A stretch of DNA of 64,000 nt from assembly GCF_901000735.1 (NCBI RefSeq), contig NC_081551.1, positions 21,480,545-21,544,544 of the forward strand, given 5' to 3'. Made by a program: the position numbers and the translations under genes. Under the pieces are notes generated by a model. That model had not been told where the DNA came from and did no database searches. It worked only from the letters and a program-made list of their open reading frames with translations. The DNA is from Corylus avellana. Its lineage: Eukaryota; Streptophyta; Magnoliopsida; Fagales; Betulaceae. Shown piece after piece: positions 25,436 to 36,345 of this stretch; the first letter of the stretch is position 1; the number at the start of each line of letters is the position of its first letter.

Positions 25436-26737
25436 TCTTCATGTCCTCGTATACTGTAAACCTCAGATCTGCTGTATAAAGTGAAAGTTTCATTTGGGGC
25501 ATGTAATTTTTATGAAAATTGAGCCAGAATTTATTAACTCGGGGTTTGAAAACAAAGTGGAGATTTCAATAACATCACATGTGCTAAATTGTATACATCA
25601 AGAAATGTGATTTACTATTATAGGCCGAGATATGCTTGTATAGGCAATAGACACATTACTCGGTGAAATCAGAAGATTGTCTTCATGTGTTGATTCTATT
25701 GGTGTTTAAAATGCTCTTGGTAGTGATGAAATTATATCTGCGTTTATATCATACATGGAATATTGGTAAATAATTTAGCAGGGAAAATTATGAGACTTGC
25801 TACTTATTGAAATAGGTTGGAAGAAATTTCTTTCAAACTAATTTGAAGGAAATTTATGTTCTTTACCCATTGGAAAATGAAACTATTCTTTTTGTATTAG
25901 GTTGCATTCGAAAATACGATGAGATCCTCGGATGTCCTCGTTTAAGTGCATGAAAATACGATGATCTTGTATAAATCATATTTTTAATTATTTTCTGTTT
26001 TGTTTTTCTGTCTTCAATTATCTAGGGGGGAAATAGGAGCATTAGCCAATTAAGAAAGGATTGTTTTAGCCTAAGCACTCATGGTAGCGATGTATTTTAG
26101 AGTTGTACGTAAAATCGGTACTTCTTCGCATTGTTCATCAATTCATATGTATTTTTCTTTCTTTTACACTCTCATTCTTTTTATTATTTCTATCTCCCAC
26201 TCTCTCATTCTTTATGCTTTATAATGAATAAAAAAAAAAAAAAAATTAAATGGTATAAACAAAAAATAGATAATCAAGTAGAGCATGCATTTGAAAAGCC
26301 ATTAACTAAAATAAAAGTTAGCTATTTTATATGGATAGAAATTTTTTTTAAAAAATCTATTGTAAATACTCTTAAAAACGATACTAAACCTGTAAAAGTG
26401 ACAAAAGTTAGAATGATGATTATGAAACTTGAATGGCCAAGCCTATACAAAAAACTATCATTGTTAATTATGTACATATTAAGTTACAAAACTTTGTCTC
26501 ACACAGACTAGTAGGAATTGACGGAAGAATTATCCAAACACAACACTATTAAATTGGGTTGATATGTGTCAATTTTTGGAAGGAAAGTCTACCAAGAACT
26601 CCACATCATCAATGCAATTAACCTTCTTCCAACCCATTCTTTGTTTGTTCTTATCGTCCTCACAGGCCCGGCCCCCCCACACACAGCAACAGCCATACTC
26701 AAAATTCCCCTTCCAAATAAAAAACAAAAAAAACCCA
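25436..26737. other. Intergenic DNA between VPS2 and the ATL gene
   Basis: Holds the VPS2 3' UTR (left) and, as the two genes converge, the ATL 3' UTR (right). A short repeat AAAATACGATGA occurs twice at about 25912 and 25954. No gene or complete element seen. Confidence 0.5.
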
Positions 26738-27259
26738 TTAAACTGAGATGCTTGAATCCGGCAAACCTTCTCTAGAATTCACCGGCTGCCTATACACGGG
26801 ATGCCGCTGACACCAGGAGCCCACCGGAGCCCTACAAAGCGGGCAATCGGAGTGAGAGTAAAGCCACATATCTATACACGGAGCATGAAACGAGTGCTTG
26901 CACCGCGGCAGCGTCCGCACCTCTTCACCTTCCTCAAAAACCGACAAGCAAACCGCACATTCATCTTGCGCTATTCCTCCTCCAGCTTCGCTCTTGTACT
27001 TGAAGCTGGACAAGAAGAAGTTCCCGTTAAGGTTTCCAAAGCTCTGGCCGGCGGCTGAGATCTCCACCAACGGATTCGCTCTCGCCGGCGTCTGGACGTG
27101 CCGGCGCTGCGTGCACCATCTGATGATGAGGAGGTTGTATACCGCCAGCAGGAGAGCGGCGGTTCCAATAACGAGGAGGCCGTAGTACAACATGGGCATG
27201 TGGGGTTTGGGTGTAGAGGGAGGCGGCGGCTGTGTGAAGAGGCTTGGAACTTCACCCAT
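26738..27259 (-). CDS. ATL-type RING-H2 E3 ubiquitin ligase, single exon, 173 aa
   Basis: ATL proteins are membrane-anchored ubiquitin ligases, many of them stress- or defence-induced. The start is the ATG at 27259 ([10 protein letters not shown]); eight further upstream codons are open but have no ATG. A Pro-rich N terminus ([10 protein letters not shown]) is followed by one membrane segment at about residues 23-46 ([20 protein letters not shown]). The RING-H2 finger has Cys101, Cys104, Cys120, His122, His125, Cys128, Cys139, Cys142, spaced C-X2-C-X15-C-X-H-X2-H-X2-C-X10-C-X2-C, with the ATL-typical Pro two residues before the third Cys (LPRC) and the Trp after the sixth ligand (CIDMW). The GLD motif that many ATLs have between membrane segment and RING is not obvious. 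Short and intronless, as usual for ATLs. The specific ATL number cannot be assigned. Confidence 0.93.
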   Translation of the reverse strand: MGEVPSLFTQPPPPSTPKPHMPMLYYGLLVIGTAALLLAVYNLLIIRWCTQRRHVQTPARANPLVEISAAGQSFGNLNGNFFLSSFKYKSEAGGGIAQDECAVCLSVFEEGEEVRTLPRCKHSFHAPCIDMWLYSHSDCPLCRAPVGSWCQRHPVYRQPVNSREGLPDSSISV

Positions 27260-27385
27260 TTGTGGGGTTGTGATGATGGCCAAGGATTTGGAATTTATGA
27301 GAGAAGTTTTGACGCTATATGCAGTTGGTATGACTCGCAGAGAGTAGTGAAGAGAATTCTATCATTGTCGGGATTAAATTAATAA

Positions 27386-30258
27386 TTAGTAGTTAATCTA
27401 AAAGCCGTGTTGGTTATGGAGTCCCCCAAGGCAAATTTATTTAATATTCGTTTTCTCAATCTCCGGGCCACCCATGAATCAGGACAAAGCTATGTACATA
27501 CAAATCACTACACAATTGAACAACGATCCATGACAGCGACTCAATTCTTGATAAGAGTTGAATTGGAATCTCTTCTTCAAAGGAGTCTCTTAATTTAGAC
27601 TTTGTTAAGGTATATAAGGAATGAGATAATTGCAATTTTTAAGCTAAAAATTGCATGATCATGCAATTCTCTCAACCTCAACCGTTCGTTAATGAACTAT
27701 TGGGAATGAAGCACGGGTGTCAATAATTTGTTCATATTTTTCTACATAAAAAGAGCAAAACAAAAAAACTCTAAAAAAGAAAAATTTCTCAAATCCCAAC
27801 TATTTTGGAGTGGTCTGCCACTTTCCACTTGACTAGGTGTTGTCAATGATAATTCTATATGGTTTCTAAGAATTGCAAGAGATCTCAATCTGATAAACAA
27901 AAAGTAAGTGGGATTAGTAATGAAGTTTTGAGTTAATAGTCTCTCATTCTCATTTGATTTCTTGAAGTGATCATGTGCTGGTAGAGCTTGAAGGATGGCC
28001 GATTTGAATTAGGGTATGGACTTCCATATGAGTTAAATTATTGATACCAATCATTTTTCTTTTCTAAAAATCTCTTAAGAAAAAGAAGATAAATGATTCA
28101 CGTCAATATTTTATATATATATATTTTATTATCTCATCTTATAAATTCAATAGATCAATAATTAGATTTGTGAAATTCACATAAATTCAATGGTAAATTC
28201 ATCTATTCACTATCAAAATAGTTAAAAAGATGATTGAAAAGTAAATAAATTTTGTCATTTTTCAAATCAAAGGAAATAATAATGGGATAGACAACTAATC
28301 CCCATAGAGACTTGTAGTTCTAGATAGAGTCGATCTTTTCTACTACACGTTGGACTTCTATTGTTGCACGGGTGTGAGACATTACGTGTCTTGGAACTCT
28401 GTCGACTGTCGGGAGGTTTCGTTCACTAATTTGGTCTCAAACATTCAAGCCCAAGAATTATGGCCCGCTACGTACTTGCCCAAGCTGCAACTAATTGCAC
28501 GCTTTCCTTACGTTTGTCTTCGATGAAAAATCTTGGCCGAAGTTTGAGAACTATATGGGTTTGGGTGGGTTTGGTAACACACTCAAACTTTTTTTTTGGG
28601 AAAAGTTCACGTAACTCCCTCAAACTACCATTCAATTGACAATGTCCCCTATAAACTTTTAATTGTGACAATGTCCCTCCCAAACTACCAAAAATTGTCA
28701 ATGTTCCTCCCAATGACGAAATTACCCTTAGTAAAATATAAACAAAAATACTAAAACTTCTAGAAAAAACCTAAAACTAACAAAAAAAACAAAAATTCCA
28801 AACTTGGCCAATTTTTTCCTTTTTAAAATCAATTTTATAAGAAAAAAATTTTAAAAATTTCGATTTTTTTTCTAAAAAAAATTGAAAATTTTCGTTTTTT
28901 TATTTTATTTTTGTTTTATAATTTTATTTAAATAAAAATTTAAGTTTAAAAAAAATAAAATTTTCGCTAAATAAAATGAAATTATTTGTTTTTTAAAACT
29001 ATATATATATTAAAAAAATTACGTTTAAAAGAAAAAAATTTGTTTAAAAAAATTGTTTTTTTTTTAAATATTATTTTTAAATTAAAATTTTTCGTTTTTT
29101 TTTTAAATCAATTTTTTTTTTTAATTTATAGGGATATTTTTGTCTTATTGAAAAATCTATGGGGGCATTTTTGTCTTATTGCTAGTCTTGGGGGGAACAT
29201 TGACAATGTTTTGGTAGTTTGGAGGGGACATTGTCACAATTAAAAGTTTGGGGGGGACATTGTCAATTGGGTGGTAGTTTGAGGGGAGTATGTGGACTTT
29301 ACCCAACTTTTTTCTTCTTTTTTTTTGGTCATTTCTCTAAAAACAAAAAAAAAAATTAAAAAAAAAAGTCAATTTTTTTCTTTCTTTACTATTCAAACAA
29401 TTAGTTTGATAACTTTATTTACCATTCAAGCAAAAAACTTACAGCAAAACTTTTTACCAAATCAGTCAATTTCTATGAGAAATGATTCATTTTCGTTCAT
29501 AGTTCTTCTCTCATCCTTCTACTTTTCAAAATCATCATTGGATCTGTGTGTCTACGTGAGTCCCGCACGTAGGCCATATAAGTCTAATGGTAATTTTAAA
29601 AAGTACAAGGATGAGTGAAGAATCATAGGATGATGTATTATGTATAGCACCTCTTTGATCATAATTATTTATTGCTTTGTCTCTTTCAAAAAAAAAAAAA
29701 AGCACAAATTTTAAATGAAGAGTCAAATTAATCTCATACACAAGTTTTTTAGTTCTATATACCATATTTTTATCTAACTATTTCATAATGCTATGTAGCA
29801 ATCCTAATCAATATTTGAATTTATTTTTTTTAAATAATAATAACTAAATTGGACATTGATTAAAACTAGCACGTCAAGATCGTTAAATAATTATGAGATA
29901 AAAAAATAATTTCTTAGCACTACTATGCACTCACAAGTCATATGCTAAAGATATTAAAAAATACTGGGTTAAGTACTTTTTAGTACTTCGGTTTGCACTT
30001 TTTATTTTTATTTTTTCTCTCTAGGTTTTCAAAACAGTCAAAAGTTGTACCTGACTTATGGAAAAAGACAAAATCGATACCTTCATTAGTATCAGTGAGA
30101 GAAAATTAACGATCTGCCACATGTTAGTCCCAAAATATGCAATGTGTCCTAAAAATAATAAAAAATATATATAAAAATAATAATAAAAAAACTAAACTAA
30201 AAAAAAAAATTAAAAAATTAAAAATTTTCTACGTAGTTTTTAATGGATCTCACAAGGC
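27386..30258. repeat. Copy 1 of a ~2.8-kb near-identical direct duplication, ends at the assembly gap
   Basis: The segment starts TTAGTAGTTAATCTAAAAGC and ends CTCACAAGGC directly before the N run. Copy 2 (30359-33169) starts with the same bases directly after the N run and ends with the same bases. Differences are scattered substitutions, homopolymer length and one divergent patch. It carries no gene; open frames inside (for example 27407-27598) recur in copy 2. The geometry suggests an unmerged overlap of two allelic contigs. Confidence 0.9.
28598..29304. mobile_element. Non-autonomous MULE in copy 1, about 150-bp inverted repeats
   Basis: The left end GGGAAAAGTTCACGTAACTC and the reverse complement of the right end (GGGTAAAGTCCACATACTCC) remain similar through CAAACTACCA, ATTGACAATGTCCC and TTTTAATTGTGACAATGTCC. 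The interior is extremely AT-rich. AACTTTTTT follows the right end and AAC plus nine T precedes the left end, so a 9-bp duplication altered by poly-T slippage is plausible. No transposase. Confidence 0.75.
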
Positions 30259-30358
30259 NNNNNNNNNNNNNNNNNNNNNNNNNNNNNNNNNNNNNNNNNN
30301 NNNNNNNNNNNNNNNNNNNNNNNNNNNNNNNNNNNNNNNNNNNNNNNNNNNNNNNNNN
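30259..30358. other. Assembly gap of exactly 100 N
   Basis: The round number suggests a placeholder of unknown length. Both flanks belong to the duplicated segment. Confidence 0.99.
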
Positions 30359-33169
30359 TTAGTAGTTAATCTAAAAGCCGTGTTGGTTATGGAGTCCCCC
30401 AAGGCAAATTTATTTAATATTCGTTTTCTCAATCTCCGGGCCACCCATGAATCAGGACAAAGCTATGTACATACAAATCACTACACAATTGAACAACGAT
30501 CCATGACAGCGACTCAATTCTTGATAAGAGTTGAATTGGAATCTCTTCTTCAAAGGAGTCTCTTAATTTAGACTTTGTTAAGGTATATAAGGAATGAGAT
30601 AATTGCAATTTTTAAGCTAAAAATTGCATGATCATGCAATTCTCTCAACCTCAACCGTTCGTTAATGAACTATTGGGAATGAAGCACGGGTGTCAATAAT
30701 TTGTTCATATTTTTCTACATAAAAAGAGCAAAACAAAAAAACTCTAAAAAAGAAAAATTTCTCAAATCCCAACTATTTTGGAGTGGTCTGCCACTTTCTA
30801 CTTGACTAGGTGTTGTCAATGATAATTCTATATGGTTTCTAAGAATTGCAAGAGATCTCAATCTGATAAACAAAAAGTAAGTGGGATTAGTAATAAAGTT
30901 TTGAGTTAATAGTCTCTCATTCTCATTTGATTTCTTGAAGTGATCATGTGCTGGTAGAGCTTGAAGGATGGCCGATTTGAATTAGGGTATGGACTTCCAT
31001 ATGAGTTAAATTATTGATACCAATCATTTTTCTTTTCTAAAAATCTCTTAAGAAAAAGAAGATAAATGATTCACGTCAATATTTTTTTTTTATATATATT
31101 TTATTCATCTCATCTTATAAATTTAATAGATCAATCATTAAATTTGTGAAATTCACATAAATTCAATGGTAAATTCATCTATTCACTATCAAAATAGTTA
31201 AAAAGATGATTGAAAAGTGAATAAATTCTGTCATTTTTCAAATCAAAGGAAATAATAATGGGATAGACAACTAATCCTCATAGAGACTTGTAGTTCTAGA
31301 TAGAGTCGATCTTTTCTACTGCACTTTGGACTTCTATTGTTGCACGGGTGTGAGACATTACGTGTCTTGGAACTCTGTCGACTGTCGGGAGGTTTCGTTC
31401 ACTAATTTGGTCTCAAACATTCAAGCCCAAGAATTATGGCCCGCTACGTACTTGCCCAAGCTGCAACTAATTGCACGCTTTCCTTACGTTTGTCTTCGAT
31501 GAAAAATCTTGGCCGAAGTTTGAGAACTATATGGGTTTGGGTGGGTTTGGTAACACACTCAAATTTTTTTGGGAAAGTTCACGTAACCCCTTCAAACTAC
31601 CACTCAATTGACAATATCTCCCCTAAACTTTCAATTGTGACAATATCCCTCCCAAATTACCAAAAATTGTCAATGTTCCTCCCAATGACGAAATTACCCT
31701 TAGTAAAATATAAACAAAAATACTAAAACTTCTAGAAAAAACCTAAAACTAACACAAAAAAAAAAAAAAAAAAATTCCAAACTTGCCCAATTTTTTCCTT
31801 TTTAAAATCAATTTTATAAGAAAAAAATTTCGATTTTTTTTCTAAAAAAAAATTGAAAATTTTCGTTTTTTTTTTAATTTTTGATTTATAATTTTATTTA
31901 AATAAAAATTTAAGTTTAAAAAAAAAATTTCGCTAAATAAAATGAAATTATTTGTTTTTTAAAACTATATATATAAATTACGTTTAAAAGAAAAAAATTT
32001 GTTTAAAAAAATTGTTTTTTTTTTTAATATTATTTTTAAATTAAAATTTTTCTTTTTTAAAAAAAATCAATTTTTTTTTTTATTTATAGGGATATTTTTG
32101 TCTTATTAGTGCAATCCATAGCATTTCTTTGTCTGTATCATACTGTAACATCGAATCGCTTTTAGCTGGATGGACATCATTACCAATTGGGTGTCGTGAG
32201 ACATCATTACCGGGCTGGCGCATTGGCAGACGCGATTTTACCCAACTTTTTTTTTTTGGTCATTTCTCTAAAAACAAAAAAAAAATAAAAAATAAAAAAG
32301 TCAATTTTCTTTCTTTCTTTACTATTCAAACAATTAGTTTGATAACTTTATTTACCATTCAAGCAAAAAACTTACAGCAAAACTTTTTACCAAATCAGTC
32401 AATTTCTATGAGAAATGATTCATTTTCGTTCATGGTTCTTCTCTCATCCTTCTATTTTTCAAAATCATCATTGGATCTGTGTGTCTATGTGAGTCCTGCA
32501 CGTAGGCCATATAAGTCTAATGGTAATTTTAAAAAGTACAAGGATGAGTGAAGAATCATAGGATGATGTATTATGTATAGCACCTCTTTGATCATAATTA
32601 TTTATTGCTTTGTCTCTTTCAAAAAAAAAAAAAAAGCACAAATTTTAAATGAAGAGTCAAATTAATCTCATACACAAGTTTTTTAGTTCTATATACCATA
32701 TTTTTATCTAACTATTTCATAAAGCTATGTAGCAATCCTAATCAATATTTGAATTTATTTTTTAAAAATAATAATAACTAAATTGGACATTGATTAAAAC
32801 TAGCACGTCAAGATCGTTAAATAATTATGAGATAAAAAAATAATTTCTTAGCACTACTATGCACTCACAAGTCATATGCTAAAGATATTAAAAAATACTG
32901 GGTTAAGTACTTTTTAGTACCTCGGTTTGCACTTTTTATTTTTATTTTTTCTCTCTAGGTTTTCAAAACAGTCAAAAGTTGTACCTGACTTATGGGAAAA
33001 GACAAAATCGATACCTCCATTAGTATCAGTGAGAGAAAATTAACGATCTGCCACATGTTAGTCCCAAAATATGCAATGTGTCCTAAAAATAATAATAAAA
33101 AAACTAAACTAAAATTTTTTTTTTTAAATTTAAAATTTTCTACCTAGTTTTTAATGGATCTCACAAGGC
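30359..33169. repeat. Copy 2 of the ~2.8-kb duplication
   Basis: Matches copy 1 from its first to its last base apart from small differences; it continues past the point where copy 1 stops (into GCCATGGGGTGG), while copy 1 has the unique left flank next to the ATL gene. The homologue of the copy-1 MULE is at about 31571-32243, but its right arm (about 32107-32236) is so altered that it is hardly recognisable. Confidence 0.9.
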
Positions 33170-33178
33170 CATGGGGTG

Positions 33179-33954
33179 GTTTCGGCCGGAACAGGATCCT
33201 CTCCAGTCCATTATGGACTGGAGAATATCCAGTTCATGGTGAGGATTTCTCCTCATAAATCCTATGGCTAAAAATGAGACACATATCTCACTAAAAAAAA
33301 TAATAATAAAATATTATTTTAAATTAAAAAAAAAATTAATAAAGTGGAAGAAAAGAAGGGTGGCTCTACCACCCCATTTTGGGGTAGGGGTGGCTCAGCT
33401 AAGCCACCCTCAATGGTCGCCGAAGTGGCCGGAACCACCCCATGGTCCACGGGGTGGTTCTAAGCCACCCCCATATCTAGGGTGGCCGCATCTCACCCCA
33501 GGCATCAGTGGCTCTAAGCACCCCCTTGGGGGCAAGACGATGGTCTTCCCTGTTCCGCCACCCCCAAGGCCACAAAGCTAAAAAAAAAAAAAAAGGGCTT
33601 GGGGTGGGGTGGTCTGGTCACCCCCATTCAGTAAAGGGAGTATCAACCACCCCCTGGGCTCTGGGCGGGTCTCGGCCACCCCCCCGGGTGCCGGGAAGTC
33701 AGTGGCTCTGAGCCACCCCTACTCCCCAAATAGTGGCCGCCAGCCACCAGCCACCCCCTTCTTTTTTCTTCTTTTTTTTATTAATTTATTTTTTAATTTA
33801 TTTTTAATTTAAAATAATATATATATATATATTTTTTTTTAGTGGGATATGTGTCCTATTTTTAGCCGTAAGATTTATGAGGAGAAATCCTTACTATGAA
33901 CTGGATATTCTCCAGTCCATTATGGACTGGAGAGGATCCTGTTCCGTTTCGGCT
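33179..33954. mobile_element. MULE nested inside the Pack-MULE, with near-perfect 9-bp target-site duplication
   Basis: The element spans 33188-33945. It is flanked by GTTTCGGCC (33179-33187) and GTTTCGGCT (33946-33954), one mismatch. Its termini GGAACAGGATCCTCTCCAGT ... are mirrored at the right end for over 100 bp, including CCATTATGGACTGGAGA, itself palindromic. The interior (about 33355-33760) is GC-rich with GCCACCCC/GGGGTGGC phrases and then an AT-rich flank on each side. Open frames across the GC-rich part are compositional only. Confidence 0.88.
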
Positions 33955-33963
33955 ACCCCTTGC

Positions 33964-34478
33964 GGCCGGCATGGCGAAAACAATGAAGGTTCTAATGGAT
34001 CTCACAAGGGTTTTCTTCAACTGGCAAAGAAAAGCCTTGGATTCCCAAATCCAGACCCACCAGCAATGGCGAAAACAATAACGATAGCGGTGACGGTGAC
34101 GGTGAGGATTTTGAGTTCAATTTTAGTGGGCAATTAGTGTGAACTTCTCTGTCCGCGGATGAGCTCTTCAACGACGGCAAGATTCAGTCTCTAAAGCCTC
34201 CGCCTCGGTTGCAAGTTGGCACCGGAGCTAATGGCTCGGAGTCCAACGTTTCCTCTCCCAGGTCTCCAAAGTCTCCGAGATCTCCTAGATCGAGAATTTC
34301 ACAAGGAAAGAAAATGCTCCGAGAAGTGCTATCGCCGCGTCACAAGAAAGATTTCGATCCATTCGCAGCGGCAATAGAGGAAAACCGCAGAAAAGAAGAA
34401 GGGCGAGAGTATGAACAAAGAGGTTTGATACGAACACAACACAAACTCAACTCATGGCCAACTTCTCTCTTAGTGTAA
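33964..34478 (+). pseudogene. Captured, broken DUF1645-like gene fragment
   Basis: A frame running through about 34060-34435 reads EDFEFNFSGQLV, an in-frame TGA (34140-34142), then [41 protein letters not shown] and [19 protein letters not shown] associate the motifs FEF, SADELF.(D/N)GKI.PL, PPPRLQ and KK..DPF with the plant DUF1645 family, whose function is largely unknown. The fragment has a stop codon, no normal 3' end (it breaks at a small inverted-repeat insert) and sits inside the MULE. The upstream part (33964-34060) also looks like coding sequence, with a repeated ATGGATCTCACAAGG phrase shared with 33154-33168. The family call is from memory. Confidence 0.6.
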
Positions 34479-34614
34479 AAAAAATTTGAATTTTAAACCA
34501 AACAAATTGTATTTTTTTTCCAAATTTTTATAATCTCAAAATCCTCTCTATCAATTTTTTTTTTTTTTTTAAATGACACATAGGAGAAAGTTGGCCATAA
34601 GTTGGATTTATGTT
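34435..34614. mobile_element. Small inverted-repeat insert within the Pack-MULE, at the end of the gene fragment
   Basis: ACAACACAAACTCAACTCAT at the left end pairs with the reverse complement of the right end (ACAACATAAATCCAACTTAT), continuing through GGCCAACTT(T)CTC. The unit is about 180 bp. No target-site duplication is evident, so it might also be a rearranged internal repeat. Confidence 0.5.
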
Positions 34615-35040
34615 GTGACCTTAACATTTTCCTTGAACAAAAGCCGCAGGGGTGAGAAATTTTCGTCAAGTTTTCTACGTAATTTTTTGGGAACCCCTAA
34701 AATTTCAAGAGTTTTTCAATTCAAACCTCAATGTTTAAAAATTTGTAATGTACTCCTTAATGTTTCAAAAATTTTCAATTTAGACCTTCCGTTACTCATT
34801 TTTGTCCAATTGGACGGAAATCATCTAACGTGGGATTTTAATGCCCTCTATTTCAATTTTGATCTCATTAAAATCAATGAAATTACGTGGCATATTTAAA
34901 TTATTTTAAATTTTTAGGATATATCAATTTTGTCTTTTCTCATAGGTCAGGTAACATTTTTGACTATTTTAAAAACTTAGAAAGAAAAAATAAAAAAGTG
35001 CAAACCGACTACTAAAAAAAATAGTTAAACCAAAAATACT

Positions 35041-36099
35041 AATCATCTCCCGAAAAGCCACATTTATTTATTTATTTTTTTAAAAAGGCAAGGAATATAT
35101 TCTTCCACGTGCCCTTTGAATATATAATCATCGTAAGGACCGAGAGGATATGGTTGAATTAATAATTGTGACAATCATCGATAGCGTAGACAATAACTTT
35201 TGTTACAAAAACGACATGCATGTGCTTGCCTGCATATGTTTTATATTAAAAAACAATTACCACGCGGTATAATGACTAGACTACAATCAACTAACAGAAG
35301 GAGATTTCAAGCAAAAACAGAGAATCAATTAGAGTTCTTGACTGGAATGTTTTCACATAGAAAAACTAAAATTACAATTGGGTTACACGAATTGTTCTCT
35401 TTTTTTTTTTTTCTTTAAAAAAAAAAAACAATTTGGGCAATTTCACAAAAAGAAAATTTGTATTAGCTACCTGCTCTGGTTAGTTCGAGGTAACTGAGTT
35501 TGTTCATCTCAATACCTCTTTATTTATTAATTGCCCGAATTGTATCTTTAACTGAAATCACTCTATTATTAAAATAGATTCAAGGATATTCTAATAATTT
35601 TATGTCTTATTTTGGAATCTCCTTGGATTATGTCAAACTCATTTGTAAAAAGAAAAGAGAAATCTTGATTTGAATCATTGGCAAAAGTTGAATGGGCCTC
35701 CATTTTTGTTATATGAAAGCATGTTTCTTGAAGGGTGATAAGATTAGTGAAGTGGTCAATTGCCTCGTCACATATACTCAATTATTAATCAACACCAACT
35801 CAGCAGCCACATAATGTTAGGCTCCACCTCAGCCTAAGTCAACCACTCTAGCCTACCATTTGATTGTATCATATACTTTACATGCCCATGTGTTCAAGAA
35901 TCAAAAGTTGCATAGTAAGCCAAATACATACAGCGAAATTAAAAGAAAACATCTCTCAAGTACAGCCCCCAACATTAATAAGAGCAGAAATACAACATGG
36001 AGTTTCCTCAATAAGAACGTGTTATTCTCTATAAGATAATGCTTATTTTGCAAGATAGTAGACCATCTAATTAAAGTTTCGTCCGACATGGTTGACCCT
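35041..36099. other. Intergenic DNA, no gene seen
   Basis: AT-rich with several homopolymer runs (35401-35430). Minus-strand short frames at 35569-35781 might be the decayed continuation of the RNase H-like relic to the right, but I see no clear motif. Confidence 0.35.
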
Positions 36100-36345
36100 C
36101 TATTTAAGTAGGCAATTCATTACCCATATGGTTTCATCAATTAGGTGATCATAATGGCTCAAATTTCGACCATCTATTTTCAAAGCCTGCACTATTTGGA
36201 GAACATCACCTTTTAAAATTACCATAAAAAATCTTAATTCTTTGCAAAAATGTGCAGCTCTCAGTGCCGCCATAACTTCTGCAATATCTGGTGCAATGAT
36301 ATGATTATTTGATGCTAAGAGAGTTGCCAAGACCTTTTCTTTACC
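36100..36345 (-). pseudogene. RNase H-like domain relic of a LINE-type retrotransposon
   Basis: The minus strand reads DIAEVMAALRAAHFCKEL, FFMVILKGDVLQIVQAL and a later DHLIDE. This is the pattern of the RVT_3/RNase H-like domain found at the end of plant non-LTR reverse transcriptases (A.AEA.A...A..F...LGF....EGD...V...L). It is only about 76 codons, lacks the upstream reverse transcriptase and is closed by a stop. Host genes with this domain exist, but no neighbouring exon supports one. Confidence 0.55.

Larger units (their letters stand above)
32891..35040. mobile_element. Pack-MULE (2.1 kb) carrying a host-gene fragment, with perfect 9-bp target-site duplication
   Basis: The element spans 32900-35031, flanked by AAAAATACT on both sides (32891-32899, 35032-35040). 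The left terminus GGGTTAAGTACTTTTTAGTA and the reverse complement of the right terminus (GGTTTAACTATTTTTTTTAG) align for about 110 bp through CGGTTTGCACTTTTT, CAAAA(C/T)AGTCAAAA and TTACCTGAC. It holds no transposase; instead it holds a DUF1645-like gene fragment (about 34060-34435) and two further inserted elements. A left part of the same element occurs in copy 1 at 29966-30258, cut off by the gap. Exact 9-bp duplication plus long inverted repeats identifies the Mutator superfamily. Confidence 0.9.

Noticed and set aside
27407..30571. Repeated 63-codon frame and a 144-codon frame crossing the N run
   Set aside because: The first is anonymous and duplicated with its surroundings; the second is made by reading through Ns.
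27386..33169. Genuine tandem segmental duplication
   Set aside because: Both copies abut the N run exactly and share flanks in the way two overlapping contigs would; kept as a less likely alternative.
33264..33812. Three overlapping open frames of 67-105 codons
   Set aside because: Same GC-rich repeat composition inside the nested MULE.
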